This document shows, one piece after another, positions 8,554 through 17,094 of a stretch of 50,133 nucleotides of DNA. The position numbers and the translations under genes were made by a program. Source of the DNA: Candidatus Yanofskyibacteriota bacterium (GTDB lineage Bacteria; Patescibacteriota; Minisyncoccia; JACQLN01); the NCBI GenBank assembly GCA_943359335.1, contig CALRHC010000006.1, forward strand, positions 1 through 50,133. Reading direction: 5' to 3'. Below the pieces are notes generated by a model. The model worked only from the letters and a program-made list of their open reading frames with translations, did not search any database and was not told the origin of the DNA. Numbering within the stretch: position 1 is the stretch's first letter; each line of letters opens with the position of its first letter.

Positions 8554-9798
8554 TTACTCGTATCGAAGTGCTTCTACAGGGTTCTTTTTAGATGCCTGGC
8601 GGGCGGGGTAAATTCCAAAAACAAGGCCAATAGTTGTAGAAACACCAAGTGCTAATAATATAGAAGAAAGAGGCAAAGCGAATGTCCAATCGGATACGGC
8701 AAATTTAGAAATTCCTAAATAAATTAAAAAACTAAAACCAGCGCCGCCAATAATTCCTACAAGACCACCGATGGAAGTTAAAATTATTGCTTCGGTTAAA
8801 AATTGCTGCATAATATCGGCATTGGTTGCACCAACGGCTTTACGTAAACCAATTTCGCGCGTGCGTTCAATAACCGAAACCAACATTATATTCATAATTC
8901 CAATTCCGCCAACTACTAAAGAAATTGCGGCAATGGAAGCTAAAAATATTTTTAAGATAGAAGTTATATTCCCTAAAATAGCGAGAACATCTTCTTGGGT
9001 CCGAATTTCGAAATCGTCTTTATCGGGATTAGTTATATTGTGGTTTTGACGCAAAATAGAAGTTATGCGGGATTTTATAAATTCTATACTATAGTTATTA
9101 TTACCTTGAATAAATATTGCGCCATAATGATTTACGCCTAAAAGTTGTTTTTGGGCGACCAATATTGGAATAAAAATAGTATTGTCCAGGTCGGCGCCAA
9201 ACACACCGGTGCCTTCTTTGGCGAGTACTCCCACCACTTTAAAAGAGTGATTTTTTAATCTAATATTTTTTCCTACAGGTTCTTTTTCGCCAAATAATTT
9301 TTTTGCGGATTCTGAACCTAAAACAGCAACCTTAGTCATGGTTTCATTGTCTCTATGGTTTAATAACCTACCCTTCTTGACCTTAAGGTTTATAATTTCA
9401 AAATATTCTCCAGTTACACCATTATAGGTTGCGGAAATATCATTGTTTCCATAAACAGCACGGGCTTGGCCATGAACTTCGCCAGCAACTTTTTCTATGG
9501 AAGGGTCTTTTCTAAAAGATTCTAAATCACGCTCTTTTAGGGTTTTAATAATTATGCCGAAAGCTGAAGCAGGTGGAGAAAATTTAGAACCTTGGGTAGC
9601 ACCCGGAATAACAAAAACCAAATTAGAACCAATATCTTCAACTTGCGAAATTATTAATTTTTGAGCCGAAGTACCAATAGACATTAATAAAATAACAGAG
9701 GCTATACCAATTACTATGCCGAGCATGGTTAATATGGCGCGAGTTTTAGCGTGTTTTAAACCGGTGAGCGCAGTTTTTAATGAATCACTTACCTTCAT
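8554..9798 (-). CDS. MacB/FtsX-type ABC transporter permease
   Basis: The protein of about 414 residues has an N-terminal membrane helix (RAILTMLGIVIGIASVILLM), a long extracytoplasmic MacB_PCD region (about 40-270), and three C-terminal helices of the FtsX domain containing GGIGIMNIMLVSV.ERTREIGLRKAVGA. It ends with the family signature ARQASKKNPVEALRYE. I place the start at 9798 ([11 protein letters not shown]), which overlaps the ATPase gene by 14 bases; an ATG at 9834 is also possible. With the ATPase and fusion protein it forms a tripartite exporter of unknown substrate. Confidence 0.9.
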   Translation of the reverse strand: MKVSDSLKTALTGLKHAKTRAILTMLGIVIGIASVILLMSIGTSAQKLIISQVEDIGSNLVFVIPGATQGSKFSPPASAFGIIIKTLKERDLESFRKDPSIEKVAGEVHGQARAVYGNNDISATYNGVTGEYFEIINLKVKKGRLLNHRDNETMTKVAVLGSESAKKLFGEKEPVGKNIRLKNHSFKVVGVLAKEGTGVFGADLDNTIFIPILVAQKQLLGVNHYGAIFIQGNNNYSIEFIKSRITSILRQNHNITNPDKDDFEIRTQEDVLAILGNITSILKIFLASIAAISLVVGGIGIMNIMLVSVIERTREIGLRKAVGATNADIMQQFLTEAIILTSIGGLVGIIGGAGFSFLIYLGISKFAVSDWTFALPLSSILLALGVSTTIGLVFGIYPARQASKKNPVEALRYE

Positions 9799-10492
9799 AG
9801 GTTTGGGAAAGAATATTTTTAACCTCACCATCAATTTCTATCTCACCGTCTTTTAAGCGGATCAATCGTTTAGCAAATTGGGCGGTATAGGTTTCGTGTG
9901 TAACTAAAATAATTGTTTTGCCTGCTTCGTTTAATTTTTTTAAAATCTGCATTATGTTTTCGCCCGAATGAGAATCTAGGTTTCCGGTAGGTTCATCGGC
10001 AAAAATAACATTGGGATTATTAACTAAGGCGCGGGCGATAGCCACACGTTGTTTTTGTCCGCCCGATAACCTACTAGCTTCTACGTTTGTTTTTTCGGTT
10101 AACCCAACATCGTTAATTGCTTTTTCTACAAGTTTTTTTCGTTCACTTGGTAAAATTGTGGAATACAGCAAAGGTAATTCTACATTTTGATAAACAGTGG
10201 ATCTGCCCAACAAATTAAAAGCCTGAAAAACAAAACCCATTTCTTTGTTTCTAACATTAGCAAGTTCGGTATCGTTCATATCTTCCATTTTTTTCCCAAA
10301 AAAAGAATACGAACCGGTACTGGCTCGGTCCATAAAACTTAAAATATGAAGTAGGGTAGATTTACCCGAACCGGATGGCCCCATAATGGCCACAAATTCT
10401 CCAGAGTTTATTTTAAATGTAACTTCTTTTAGAGCTTGAGTTTCGCTACCATCGTTTTCATAGTTTCTAGAAATTTTTTCTACAAGAATCAT
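9785..10492 (-). CDS. MacB/LolD-type ABC transporter ATPase
   Basis: The 235-residue ATPase has Walker [10 protein letters not shown] (38-46), the signature LSGGQKQR (near 142), Walker [13 protein letters not shown], and H-loop VTHE. It powers the permease encoded by the following gene. Its ATG directly abuts the stop of the upstream membrane fusion gene, and its end overlaps the permease start, so the three genes are tightly coupled. Confidence 0.95.
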   Translation of the reverse strand: MILVEKISRNYENDGSETQALKEVTFKINSGEFVAIMGPSGSGKSTLLHILSFMDRASTGSYSFFGKKMEDMNDTELANVRNKEMGFVFQAFNLLGRSTVYQNVELPLLYSTILPSERKKLVEKAINDVGLTEKTNVEASRLSGGQKQRVAIARALVNNPNVIFADEPTGNLDSHSGENIMQILKKLNEAGKTIILVTHETYTAQFAKRLIRLKDGEIEIDGEVKNILSQTYEGK

Positions 10493-12019
10493 TTAGTTTG
10501 TTTTTAAGCCTATATTGGCTACAGCGTCGCCTTCGCTTAAACCAGAAATAACTTCTACCATGCCATTATCCGAATAAATTCCGGTTTTTATTTCCACTTC
10601 TTCTAGGTTTTTATCTTCGGTTGAAACTTTAGCGTCTAAAGCTACGGTTTGTTTATATTTTTTTACAAACGTGCCTTTGTCGTTTTCTATAACGGCAAAT
10701 TGAGGCACAACCAAAACATTTTCTTTGGTTATGGTTAATATTGTTAAGTTTGCAGTTAAACCACTCTTTAATCTAGGTTCTGTTTTTTCTAATCCAACTT
10801 TAATTTTAAAATTAGTTACACCATCTATTGCAGTTTCGGCAGGTTCAATATAGATTACTTTGCCTGTAAAATTTTCTTCGCCTAGCGCATCGAAAGTTAT
10901 ATTTACTGGATTTAATAAAGATATTTTTGCTACATCAACTTCGGGTACATAGGCTTCTATTTCCAACGATGAATCCGAAATTATATTTATTAAAGGCGAA
11001 CCAGCTTGAGCGATTTCTCCTTTCTTAGCATCTATTTTTGTTACGGTTCCGGCGATTGGGGAGTATAAAACAGTTTTTCCTAATTGAGATTGTATTAATT
11101 TTATACTAGCTTCGGCGCGTTTAACTTGAGCTTCGGCGGAGGCTAGGCCTTCGGTAGTGGAGCCAGATTTTTTTAGATTTAAGTTTTTTGTAGCTAAAGA
11201 AAAGGATGATTCTGCGGAGCTTAGGTTCTGGCTAGCCGAATTTACTTTGGTTCTGGCCAAAGAAACATTAGCTTTATATGTTTCGTTGGTTGTGTTGTTT
11301 ACTGCAATAGCTAGTTTATCTAGAAATATTTTTATTTGGCTTAAATATATGGATGTTTTTTCTAATTTTTTTGTAATACTTAGCGAAGTGCTAAGGTTTT
11401 TCCAATCGTTTAAATTAGATTCTGTGGCAAGACGCATGTTTTCTAAGTCTGTTTTTAATTGGGGATCGGTAATAACAATATTTATTTTTGGATTGGCTGT
11501 TTTAGCATTAGAAAAAATAATATCTATATCGTTATGTATCGCGTCATCAGCTTTGGTATAAGCGTCGTTAATTTTTTCTAACAAATTTGTTTCGGCATTA
11601 TTTAGTTCTGTTTCGTAAACAGCAATTTCTTCTACGCGTGCGCCATTTTTAATTTCGTTGTATTGAGCTTGTTCGGATTCTAGTTCGGCTTGGGCCTGTA
11701 ATAGTTGGGCATAAAGTTCGCTAGAATCTATTGAAGCCAGAGCTTGATTGGCAGAAACTTTATTGCCCACAGAGACATTAACCTTTGTTATTTTACCGCT
11801 TCTTTCAAAGCCTAAACTAACGTCGGAGTTTGGCACAGTTTTTCCTGTAACATTAACTTCTTGAGAAATTGTACCTTTTTTAACTTCTACAAAAGTTATG
11901 GTTTTATCGGCACCACCAGTAAAGATTACTATTAACACTATTACAGCAAGTACTCCTACTATTATGGATAGGCGAGGACGAGCCTTTAAGATAGAGATTA
12001 TACGCTTAAATATGTTCAT
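10493..12019 (-). CDS. HlyD/MacA-like membrane fusion protein
   Basis: The 508-residue protein has an N-terminal anchor helix (about 16-34), a barrel-sandwich (lipoyl-like) half near 50-80, a long helical hairpin (about 85-310) and the second half near 315-350 (LYSPIAGTVTKIDAKKGE). Beta-barrel and membrane-proximal domains follow (AVIENDKGTFVKKY, VEIKTGIYSDNGMVEVISGL). It is the adaptor of the MacAB-like exporter. In a cell without a visible outer-membrane TolC partner it would act at the cell surface or wall (inference). It is first in the operon. Confidence 0.9.
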   Translation of the reverse strand: MNIFKRIISILKARPRLSIIVGVLAVIVLIVIFTGGADKTITFVEVKKGTISQEVNVTGKTVPNSDVSLGFERSGKITKVNVSVGNKVSANQALASIDSSELYAQLLQAQAELESEQAQYNEIKNGARVEEIAVYETELNNAETNLLEKINDAYTKADDAIHNDIDIIFSNAKTANPKINIVITDPQLKTDLENMRLATESNLNDWKNLSTSLSITKKLEKTSIYLSQIKIFLDKLAIAVNNTTNETYKANVSLARTKVNSASQNLSSAESSFSLATKNLNLKKSGSTTEGLASAEAQVKRAEASIKLIQSQLGKTVLYSPIAGTVTKIDAKKGEIAQAGSPLINIISDSSLEIEAYVPEVDVAKISLLNPVNITFDALGEENFTGKVIYIEPAETAIDGVTNFKIKVGLEKTEPRLKSGLTANLTILTITKENVLVVPQFAVIENDKGTFVKKYKQTVALDAKVSTEDKNLEEVEIKTGIYSDNGMVEVISGLSEGDAVANIGLKTN

Positions 12020-12053
12020 ATGTTGTTATTTTATTGCCAAGCAAATATAGCCT

Positions 12054-12083
12054 CTTGACAATAGAATGTCAAGGTGATATATT
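12054..12083 (+). promoter_or_regulatory. Promoter with dyad operator for the 12090 RNA
   Basis: TTGACA (12055-12060), 17-base spacer, TATATT (12078-12083). CTTGACA (12054-12060) and TGTCAAG (12067-12073) form a perfect 7-bp inverted repeat over the -35 box, a plausible repressor site. The promoter diverges from the efflux operon, whose first ATG is at 12019. Confidence 0.7.
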
Positions 12084-12089
12084 ACAAAA

Positions 12090-12477
12090 AGTTCGTTTTT
12101 ATACTCGAAAATTGAGGCGGGTGGCGTCAGGTTGGTTGTTTTCGAGCGATGATGCGCACTTATACTTTTAGTTATGCATTTTGCGCGAGCCGATAACATC
12201 TTCCTGTAGAACTAGTAAATAGTTTACAGCTAAGGCACACAGATCTAGTGAAGGGTAAGATTAAGGTTGGGGGATCTGTAAAATTCCTTCCTAGGGAGGA
12301 AGTGCTTACTAGCGCCTGCCAAACTTTTGGGGTCAGCACATGGACCCTATATATATCATGTGCCGATGTGTTCACCTTGTGAACTATGCCTCTGAAGGCG
12401 AACAGTCGAGTATCTAATAAACCAGAGGAGGAGCATAAAAAGGTTCCAACCCACTCTCTCATGAGAGTGGGTTTTTA
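12090..12477 (+). ncRNA. Structured RNA of unknown family, upstream of the efflux operon
   Basis: About 385 nt lie between a good promoter and a strong terminator with no convincing gene. Hairpins include CTCGAAAA/TTTTCGAG near 12103-12146, CTGTA-ACTA/TAGT-TACAG (12204-12229), ACAGATC/GATCTGT near 12240-12280, GCACATG/CATGTGC (12336/12357) and GTTCAC/GTGAAC (12370/12379). An opposite-strand frame (12172-12462) is open only because it mirrors this structure and has no ribosome binding site. It shares the promoter style of the 8160 RNA but no obvious sequence. Confidence 0.55.
12448..12477 (+). terminator. Intrinsic terminator of the 12090 RNA
   Basis: CCCACTCTC (12450-12458), loop TCAT, GAGAGTGGG (12463-12471), then TTTTT. 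It sits just before the pth stop codon and may serve both strands. Confidence 0.9.
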
Positions 12478-12481
12478 TTAC

Positions 12482-13057
12482 TTAATTTTTACTATTTATT
12501 TCACTCATTGCTCGTGAAGGGTTTACGAGCCAAGTTTCTAACGAAGGCAAAATATCTTTAAAGTTTTTGTTTAAGGTTTTTTCTTCTTCTGGTTTAAACT
12601 TTTTTAAAATAAAATCAATCATTTTTTTGCCGTCGGGTTTTTTCTTAATACCAATACCAATTCGCAATCTCCAGAATTTATCTGTTTTTAAGTTTTTTAT
12701 TATAGATTGTACGCCATTGTGGCCTGCGCTGGAACGAGCAAAACTCATCTTTATTCTCCCGAACTCAATATCCAAATCGTCGTGCATAACTAAAATATCG
12801 CCAGGTTTTGGTTTTAATTTTAAATTAGCCAAAGTCTTTTTTAAACTTTCGCCAGAATTATTCATAAATTGGTTAGGGAAAATTAGAAAAACTTTCTCTT
12901 TTCCAACTTTAGTTTCTAGCCACAAGGCATTTTTTCCTTCGGTAAAATCTTTTTCGCTCCAAACATTACGCAACTTAGACAAATAAAACTCGCCTGCATT
13001 ATGGCGGGTTTTTATGTATTTTTCTTCCGGATTGCCCAAACCTATTATTAGCTTCAT
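12482..13057 (-). CDS. pth: Peptidyl-tRNA hydrolase
   Basis: The 191-residue protein starts MKLIIGLGNPEEKY and carries the catalytic TRHNAGEF (His19, Asn20), PNQFMNNSG, HDDLDIEFG and AGHNGVQSI motifs. It recycles peptidyl-tRNA released from stalled ribosomes. The start codon lies inside an AGCTT repeat: the repeat unit CTAATGAAGCTAA supplies ATG AAG CTA (Met-Lys-Leu). The upstream gene on the same strand is the LytR-type gene, 68 bases away across that repeat. Confidence 0.97.
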   Translation of the reverse strand: MKLIIGLGNPEEKYIKTRHNAGEFYLSKLRNVWSEKDFTEGKNALWLETKVGKEKVFLIFPNQFMNNSGESLKKTLANLKLKPKPGDILVMHDDLDIEFGRIKMSFARSSAGHNGVQSIIKNLKTDKFWRLRIGIGIKKKPDGKKMIDFILKKFKPEEEKTLNKNFKDILPSLETWLVNPSRAMSEINSKN

Positions 13058-13130
13058 TAGCTTTTAGCTTCATTAGCTTTTAACTTAGTTAGTTTCTTGT
13101 CTTTCGACTAATGAAGCTAACGAAGCTATT
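13048..13130. repeat. AGCTT-type low-complexity inverted repeat
   Basis: TAGCTTCATTAGCTTTTAGC units on one side and CTAATGAAGCTAACGAAGC on the other form an inverted array. Units recur at about 7-8 base steps. The same units occur at 15103-15185, 17095-17150 and near 25755-25825, and a version lies inside topA. Confidence 0.8.
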
Positions 13131-14136
13131 TTGCTAAAAAGCTAGTTATTGCTTTTTGTATATTAGCATAATCAAATTGCTTTGGTGTAGCGGTAAGAAC
13201 GTATGCGGTTTGAGTGCCAAACTTCATTTTTTCTGATTTAACTAAGCCATTCTCTTGGTTTAAGCTAAATGTTTCTAATTTTTCTAAATCTAGATTCTTA
13301 CCAAATCCCCAAATATTTTTTAAATCGTTTAAAGTAAGGTCTGTTTTAATGTTTTGTTGAACCAAATTAAAAATTTTCCATAACTTTGAAAAATCCCAAA
13401 TAGGGTTTAACGAAAGTACTTTGCCTTTAATGGCTTTTAAAACTGCTTGCTGGTGCTCCATTCTATCAAAGTCGCCCCGAGCACTGTTTCTAGTACGTAC
13501 AAACTTAAGAGCTGTTTCTCCATCTAAATAACGTAAGCCTTTTTTTAGGGCAAAAGTTTCATAGCCGCCATTATCGGTTGGAAAACGAATATCTTTAATA
13601 TCTTCTTTAACATAAACATTTATTCCGCCAATTTCGTTTATAACTTTTTCTACCGTATCTAGATCAAACAAGACAAAATAATCTATTTTAATTCCTGTAA
13701 CCTCTTCAACTTTATCTTTGGTTAATTCTAGTCCATAACTGGGAGATTTTTCGCTACCAATTTTATAAAGCCCATTGATTTTTAAAGTATAATTTTCGTG
13801 TTTTACAGCAAGGTCTCGTGGAATAGAGATAATTTTTACTTTTTGTGAAGGACCATCTATATGTGCAATTAAGATGGTATCCGTAAGTTCGGGTGCTATA
13901 TGGTTTCCACCAGATCTGCCCAAAACTAAAATATTTTTTGTTTCGTTAAAATTAGCAGAATTTTTAGAATCTTTTTGCAAAACAAAAGATCCTGCCGAAA
14001 AAGCGTTAAATTTTAATTGAGGCAGGTTACTAGCATCTGCTGTTAAAAATATTTTGTTAAAAACCCAGACATTAGCAGTAGCTAGAAAAATAACCAATAT
14101 TGCCAGATACCAATAACTTTTAGAACCTGTTTGCAT
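13126..14136 (-). CDS. LytR-CpsA-Psr family cell-wall ligase
   Basis: The 336-residue protein has an N-terminal membrane anchor (about 7-25) and an LCP domain: NILVLGRSGG, DTILIAHI, IISIPRDLAVK, INGLYKIG, FDLDTVEKVINEIGGINVYV, and LDGETALKFVRTRN..GDFDRMEHQQAV. The conserved arginines and aspartates that hold polyprenyl pyrophosphate are in place. Members attach glycopolymers to peptidoglycan or other surface acceptors. This fits the glycan cluster at the end of the window. A C-terminal region of about 80 residues is unassigned. Confidence 0.93.
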   Translation of the reverse strand: MQTGSKSYWYLAILVIFLATANVWVFNKIFLTADASNLPQLKFNAFSAGSFVLQKDSKNSANFNETKNILVLGRSGGNHIAPELTDTILIAHIDGPSQKVKIISIPRDLAVKHENYTLKINGLYKIGSEKSPSYGLELTKDKVEEVTGIKIDYFVLFDLDTVEKVINEIGGINVYVKEDIKDIRFPTDNGGYETFALKKGLRYLDGETALKFVRTRNSARGDFDRMEHQQAVLKAIKGKVLSLNPIWDFSKLWKIFNLVQQNIKTDLTLNDLKNIWGFGKNLDLEKLETFSLNQENGLVKSEKMKFGTQTAYVLTATPKQFDYANIQKAITSFLAK

Positions 14137-14165
14137 TTGTAAATTTTAACATAAATATAAATTAT

Positions 14166-14247
14166 AAATATGACTCCAAACAGCGACATGGAGCCTCTCT
14201 ATTTATATTAAAACTATTCTCCATGAATGCTATTTGGAGTCATATTT
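14166..14247 (+). repeat. Palindromic element A, copy 2
   Basis: Perfect 15-bp arms AAATATGACTCCAAA (14166-14180) and TTTGGAGTCATATTT (14233-14247). The core starts CAGCGACATGGAGCCTCT and ends CTCCATGAATGCT. TGGGTAAG follows the right arm, as after copy 4. Confidence 0.8.
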
Positions 14248-14271
14248 GGGTAAGCTAAATACAAGGAGTTG

Positions 14272-14350
14272 TAGGTTTTTACTTACACTTAGATAAACAA
14301 ACCTCCTTGCGTGCCCTGCCGAAGCTTTAGCGGAGGAGGGAAATCGCTCA
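14272..14350 (+). repeat. Palindromic element B, copy 2, interrupted
   Basis: CAAGGAG (14272-14278) and CTCCTTG (14303-14309) match element B at 4806/4850. Here a GC-rich segment of about 31 bases (14310-14340, CCCTGCCG...GCGGAGGAGGG) separates CCTCCTTG from AAATCGCTCA (14341-14350); at 4858 the two are adjacent. It lies between A copies 2 and 3. Confidence 0.55.
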
Positions 14351-14376
14351 GCAGCAATTCGGAGGTCTTGGTTACA

Positions 14377-14495
14377 AACTATCCCTCCTTGTAGCATCCC
14401 CGCCAGAGGCGGGCAGGCATGGAGTTTACCTGCCGTAGGCAGGAAGACTATTTATACAATAAAGAGGCTCCATGTCGCTATAAGGAGGGATAGTT
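14377..14495 (-). repeat. Palindromic element A, copy 3, with nested GC-rich palindromes
   Basis: Perfect 14-bp arms AACTATCCCTCCTT (14377-14390) and AAGGAGGGATAGTT (14482-14495). On the minus strand the core begins TAGCGACATGGAGCCTCT like copy 2 but is expanded by two GC-rich hairpins (CCTGCC/GGCAGG and CCCGCC/GGCGGG). It is inverted relative to copy 2. Confidence 0.78.
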
Positions 14496-14504
14496 AAAGA
14501 GGTT

Positions 14505-14533
14505 TTGCTTAATGTGCAAAAAAGTGTTAATAT
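14505..14533 (+). promoter_or_regulatory. Promoter of lepB, giving a near-leaderless mRNA
   Basis: TTGCTT (14505-14510), 17-base spacer, TAATAT (14528-14533). Transcription would start about 4 bases before the ATG at 14544, and there is no ribosome binding site. Confidence 0.6.
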
Positions 14534-14543
14534 AACCCTATAA

Positions 14544-15098
14544 ATGAGCAATTTTTTTAGAGAAACAGGGGATTTTTTGTGGGAGACAATCAAAATAGTG
14601 GTTGTTTCTTTGCTTATTATTCTTCCGATTCGTTTTTTTATAATTCAGCCATTTTTTGTGCGAGGGGAGTCTATGCACCCTTCTTTGGGTGATAAGGATT
14701 ATTTAATAATAGACGAATTATCTTATAGGTTTGACAACCCACAAAGAGGTGAAGTTATTGTGTTTAGATTTCCTCAAGATCCTAGCCAGTACTATATTAA
14801 ACGTATAATTGGTATGCCCGAAGAAACAGTGGAGGTAAAAGACGGCAAAGTTTTTATATATAACAAAGACAATCCTTTAGGAAAAGAATTACGTGAAAGG
14901 TATTTGGAGGAAAGCACATCTGGAGATATGAAAATTAAGTTAGACGATAATGAATACTTTGTTTTAGGAGATAACCGTGATGCTTCTTCGGATTCGCGCA
15001 GGTGGGGTCCGCTTTATAAACATTTAATAGTAGGTAAGGCTTGGTTCAGAGTTTGGCCGGTAAGTAATGCGGGTACAATTCAAAGTCCGATATATTAA
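14544..15098 (+). CDS. lepB: Signal peptidase I
   Basis: The 184-residue protein has one N-terminal membrane helix (about 16-34), the catalytic serine motif VRGESMHPS (Ser43), the general-base lysine in YYIKRIIGMP (Lys86) and the GDNRDASSDSR box. It cleaves signal peptides of exported proteins, which would include the large surface protein at 39637. Translation probably starts on a leaderless or near-leaderless message, since the likely transcription start is about 4 bases upstream. Confidence 0.96.
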   Translation: MSNFFRETGDFLWETIKIVVVSLLIILPIRFFIIQPFFVRGESMHPSLGDKDYLIIDELSYRFDNPQRGEVIVFRFPQDPSQYYIKRIIGMPEETVEVKDGKVFIYNKDNPLGKELRERYLEESTSGDMKIKLDDNEYFVLGDNRDASSDSRRWGPLYKHLIVGKAWFRVWPVSNAGTIQSPIY

Positions 15099-15102
15099 AT
15101 AA

Positions 15103-15185
15103 CTAGCTTCCTTAGCTTCCAGCTTCATTAGCTTAAGACATCATAACTAATGAAGCTAACGCAGCTAACGCAGCTAAAAGCTAAT
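15103..15185. repeat. AGCTT-type low-complexity inverted repeat
   Basis: TAGCTTCATTAGCTT on the left and CTAATGAAGCTAACGCAGC on the right form an inverted array with 7-9 base periodicity. Its right part overlaps the annotated hisS start. Confidence 0.8.
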
Positions 15186-16463
15186 TTGGCGAAACAACTA
15201 TTATCAACTCCAACAGGAATGCACGATATTTTACCCGATGATTTACTTTATTGGGAAAAAATAAGGCGTGTAACTTTTGATATGGCAGAGTTTTATGATT
15301 TCGGTTTTGTAGAAACTCCAATTTTAGAAAATCAAGCGGTTTTTGAAAAAAGTTTAGGTGTAGCTAGCGATGTTGTAGAGAAAGAAATGTTTACACTTAA
15401 AACCAAGGGTGGCGATGAATTGGCTTTACGCCCAGAAAATACTGCTCCAATAATGAGAGCTTACTTAGAACATGGTTGGGAATCTTTACCTCAGCCCGTA
15501 AAAGCTTTTTATATGGGGCCAATGTTTAGGCACGAAAGCCCACAAGCTGGAAGATTTAGACAATTTCACCAATTAGGTTTTGAGGTTATTGGTTCGGAGG
15601 ATGCTGTAATTGATGCACAAATGATTCAAATAGCAATGAGCTTGCTTGCTGATTTTGGACTTAAAAATATGGTTTGCGAAGTTAATAGCTTGGGAGACAA
15701 GGTTTGCAGAGCTAAATATAAACAAGCCCTTAAAGATTTTTTACGAAACAATCTTAAAAAGATGTGTGCTAATTGCCAAAGAAGGTCTAAGGTTAATCCT
15801 TTAAGAATTTTGGATTGTAAAGAAGAAGGTTGTAAAGAGGTTGTTGCAAAAGCTCCACAGATTTTAGATTTTATTTGCGATGATTGCAGAAGTCACTTTA
15901 AAAAGTTACTAGAATTTTTAGATGAACTTGATATTCCTTATAATTTAAACCCACATTTGGTTAGGGGTTTGGATTATTACAACAGAACTGTTTTCGAAAT
16001 ATATATAGAAGAAAAAAGAGGTTCGCAATCTGCTTTGGCTTCGGGTGGCCGATACGATGGACTCGCCGAAATGCTTGGTGGAAAAATTACTCCAGCCATA
16101 GGTTTTGCTGCTGGTATGGAAAGAATAATTATAGAAATGAAAGAATCGAAAGCCAGAATTCCTTCTTGGCCACAGTACAGGTTGTTTTTGGTGCAATTAG
16201 GCGACCTGGCTAAAAAGAAAAGCCTTAAGATTTTAGAAGAATTTAGAAAGGAAGGTGTTTTGATGGCGGAATCTTTAAGTAAACATTCTATAAAATCTCA
16301 AATGAAAAATGCCGATAAACTTGGTGTTAAATTAACTTTAATTTTAGGCCAAAAAGAAGCGTTAGATAACGAAATTATTATTCGCGATATGACTTCGGGC
16401 GTTCAAGAAACCGTGCCTTTGGCTAAACTTATGAGCGAAGTTAAAAGAAGATTGAAGTCCTGA
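15150..16463 (+). CDS. hisS: Histidyl-tRNA synthetase
   Basis: This class II synthetase has motif 1 (GMHDILPDD region), motif 2 (FRHESPQAGRFRQFHQLG), the histidine boxes LVRGLDYYNRTVFEI and ASGGRYDGLAEMLGG, and motif 3 (AIGFAAGMERI). A Cys-rich insertion (MCANC..DCKEEGC..ICDDC, about 207-250) may bind zinc. A C-terminal anticodon-binding domain follows. The ATG at 15150 lies in the AGCTT repeat, which would encode MKLTQLTQLKAN. The in-frame TTG at 15186 gives a more usual N-terminus, so the start is uncertain. Confidence 0.95.
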   Translation: MKLTQLTQLKANLAKQLLSTPTGMHDILPDDLLYWEKIRRVTFDMAEFYDFGFVETPILENQAVFEKSLGVASDVVEKEMFTLKTKGGDELALRPENTAPIMRAYLEHGWESLPQPVKAFYMGPMFRHESPQAGRFRQFHQLGFEVIGSEDAVIDAQMIQIAMSLLADFGLKNMVCEVNSLGDKVCRAKYKQALKDFLRNNLKKMCANCQRRSKVNPLRILDCKEEGCKEVVAKAPQILDFICDDCRSHFKKLLEFLDELDIPYNLNPHLVRGLDYYNRTVFEIYIEEKRGSQSALASGGRYDGLAEMLGGKITPAIGFAAGMERIIIEMKESKARIPSWPQYRLFLVQLGDLAKKKSLKILEEFRKEGVLMAESLSKHSIKSQMKNADKLGVKLTLILGQKEALDNEIIIRDMTSGVQETVPLAKLMSEVKRRLKS

Positions 16464-16494
16464 TATGTCCTATAGGACCGATAAGACCCATATC

Positions 16495-16827
16495 ATGGAA
16501 AACTGCATCTTTTGCAAAATATCTAAACATGAGGTATCATCGGACATCGTAGTGGAGGATGCCGAAACGATAGTTTTTAACGATATTCACCCTAAGGCCG
16601 AGACGCATTTGTTGATTGTGCCTAAAAAGCATATTCATTCGGTTTCAGCGGTAACTGCCGAAGATTGGCCGATTGTTATGAATGTGGTTAAAAAAGCGGC
16701 TGAGGTAGCGAAAGATAAAAATATTTTAGGTTATAAATTGGTTTTTAATGTAGGTCGAGATGGTGGTCAAATGATTGACCACTTACACCTGCACTTATTG
16801 GCAGGTGGAAAGGTAGAATTACCATAA
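16495..16827 (+). CDS. HIT-family nucleotide hydrolase
   Basis: The 110-residue protein begins MENCIFCKI and has the HIT histidine triad HLHLHLL near residues 97-103, with FNDIHPKAETHLLIVPKKH before it. It is HinT-like and probably cleaves adenosine phosphoramidates. I chose ATG 16495 rather than the ATG at 16465 because family members start at this point. The 30 bases between hold a short GTCCTATAGGACCGATAAGACC repeat-like stretch. Confidence 0.93.
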   Translation: MENCIFCKISKHEVSSDIVVEDAETIVFNDIHPKAETHLLIVPKKHIHSVSAVTAEDWPIVMNVVKKAAEVAKDKNILGYKLVFNVGRDGGQMIDHLHLHLLAGGKVELP

Positions 16828-16836
16828 GATTTAATC

Positions 16837-17094
16837 ATGATTGAATTAAGAAAAAAAGATAAAGAATCGACTCCAAACTTGTTGAGACGATTTACCAAAA
16901 AAGTTAGACAAAGTGGCGTTTTGCTTAAGGCACGTCAAGGCAGGTTTCGTATTCGACAAAAAAGCAAATTAAAGAAAAAGAATAGCGCTTTGCGTCGTGA
17001 AAAATTACGCGGAATGCGAGCCGAGCTAAGTAAACTTGGTGAAATCGAACCAGGGGAGAAGATGGATTTATCAAAAATAAAACAGAAGAGATAG
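16837..17094 (+). CDS. rpsU: Ribosomal protein bS21, extended form
   Basis: The 85-residue basic protein has the bS21 pattern: ELRKKDKESTPNLLRRFTKKV, then a long Arg/Lys-rich helix (RFRIRQKSKLKKKNSALRRE) and a C-terminal extension. E. coli S21 has 71 residues. The protein binds the 30S platform near the anti-Shine-Dalgarno helix. The gene is 9 bases after the HIT gene. Confidence 0.9.
   Translation: MIELRKKDKESTPNLLRRFTKKVRQSGVLLKARQGRFRIRQKSKLKKKNSALRREKLRGMRAELSKLGEIEPGEKMDLSKIKQKR

Noticed and set aside
12172-12462. A 96-codon open frame on the minus strand.
   Set aside because: It mirrors the structured RNA, has no ribosome binding site, and gives a Cys/Ser/Leu-rich product with no family features.
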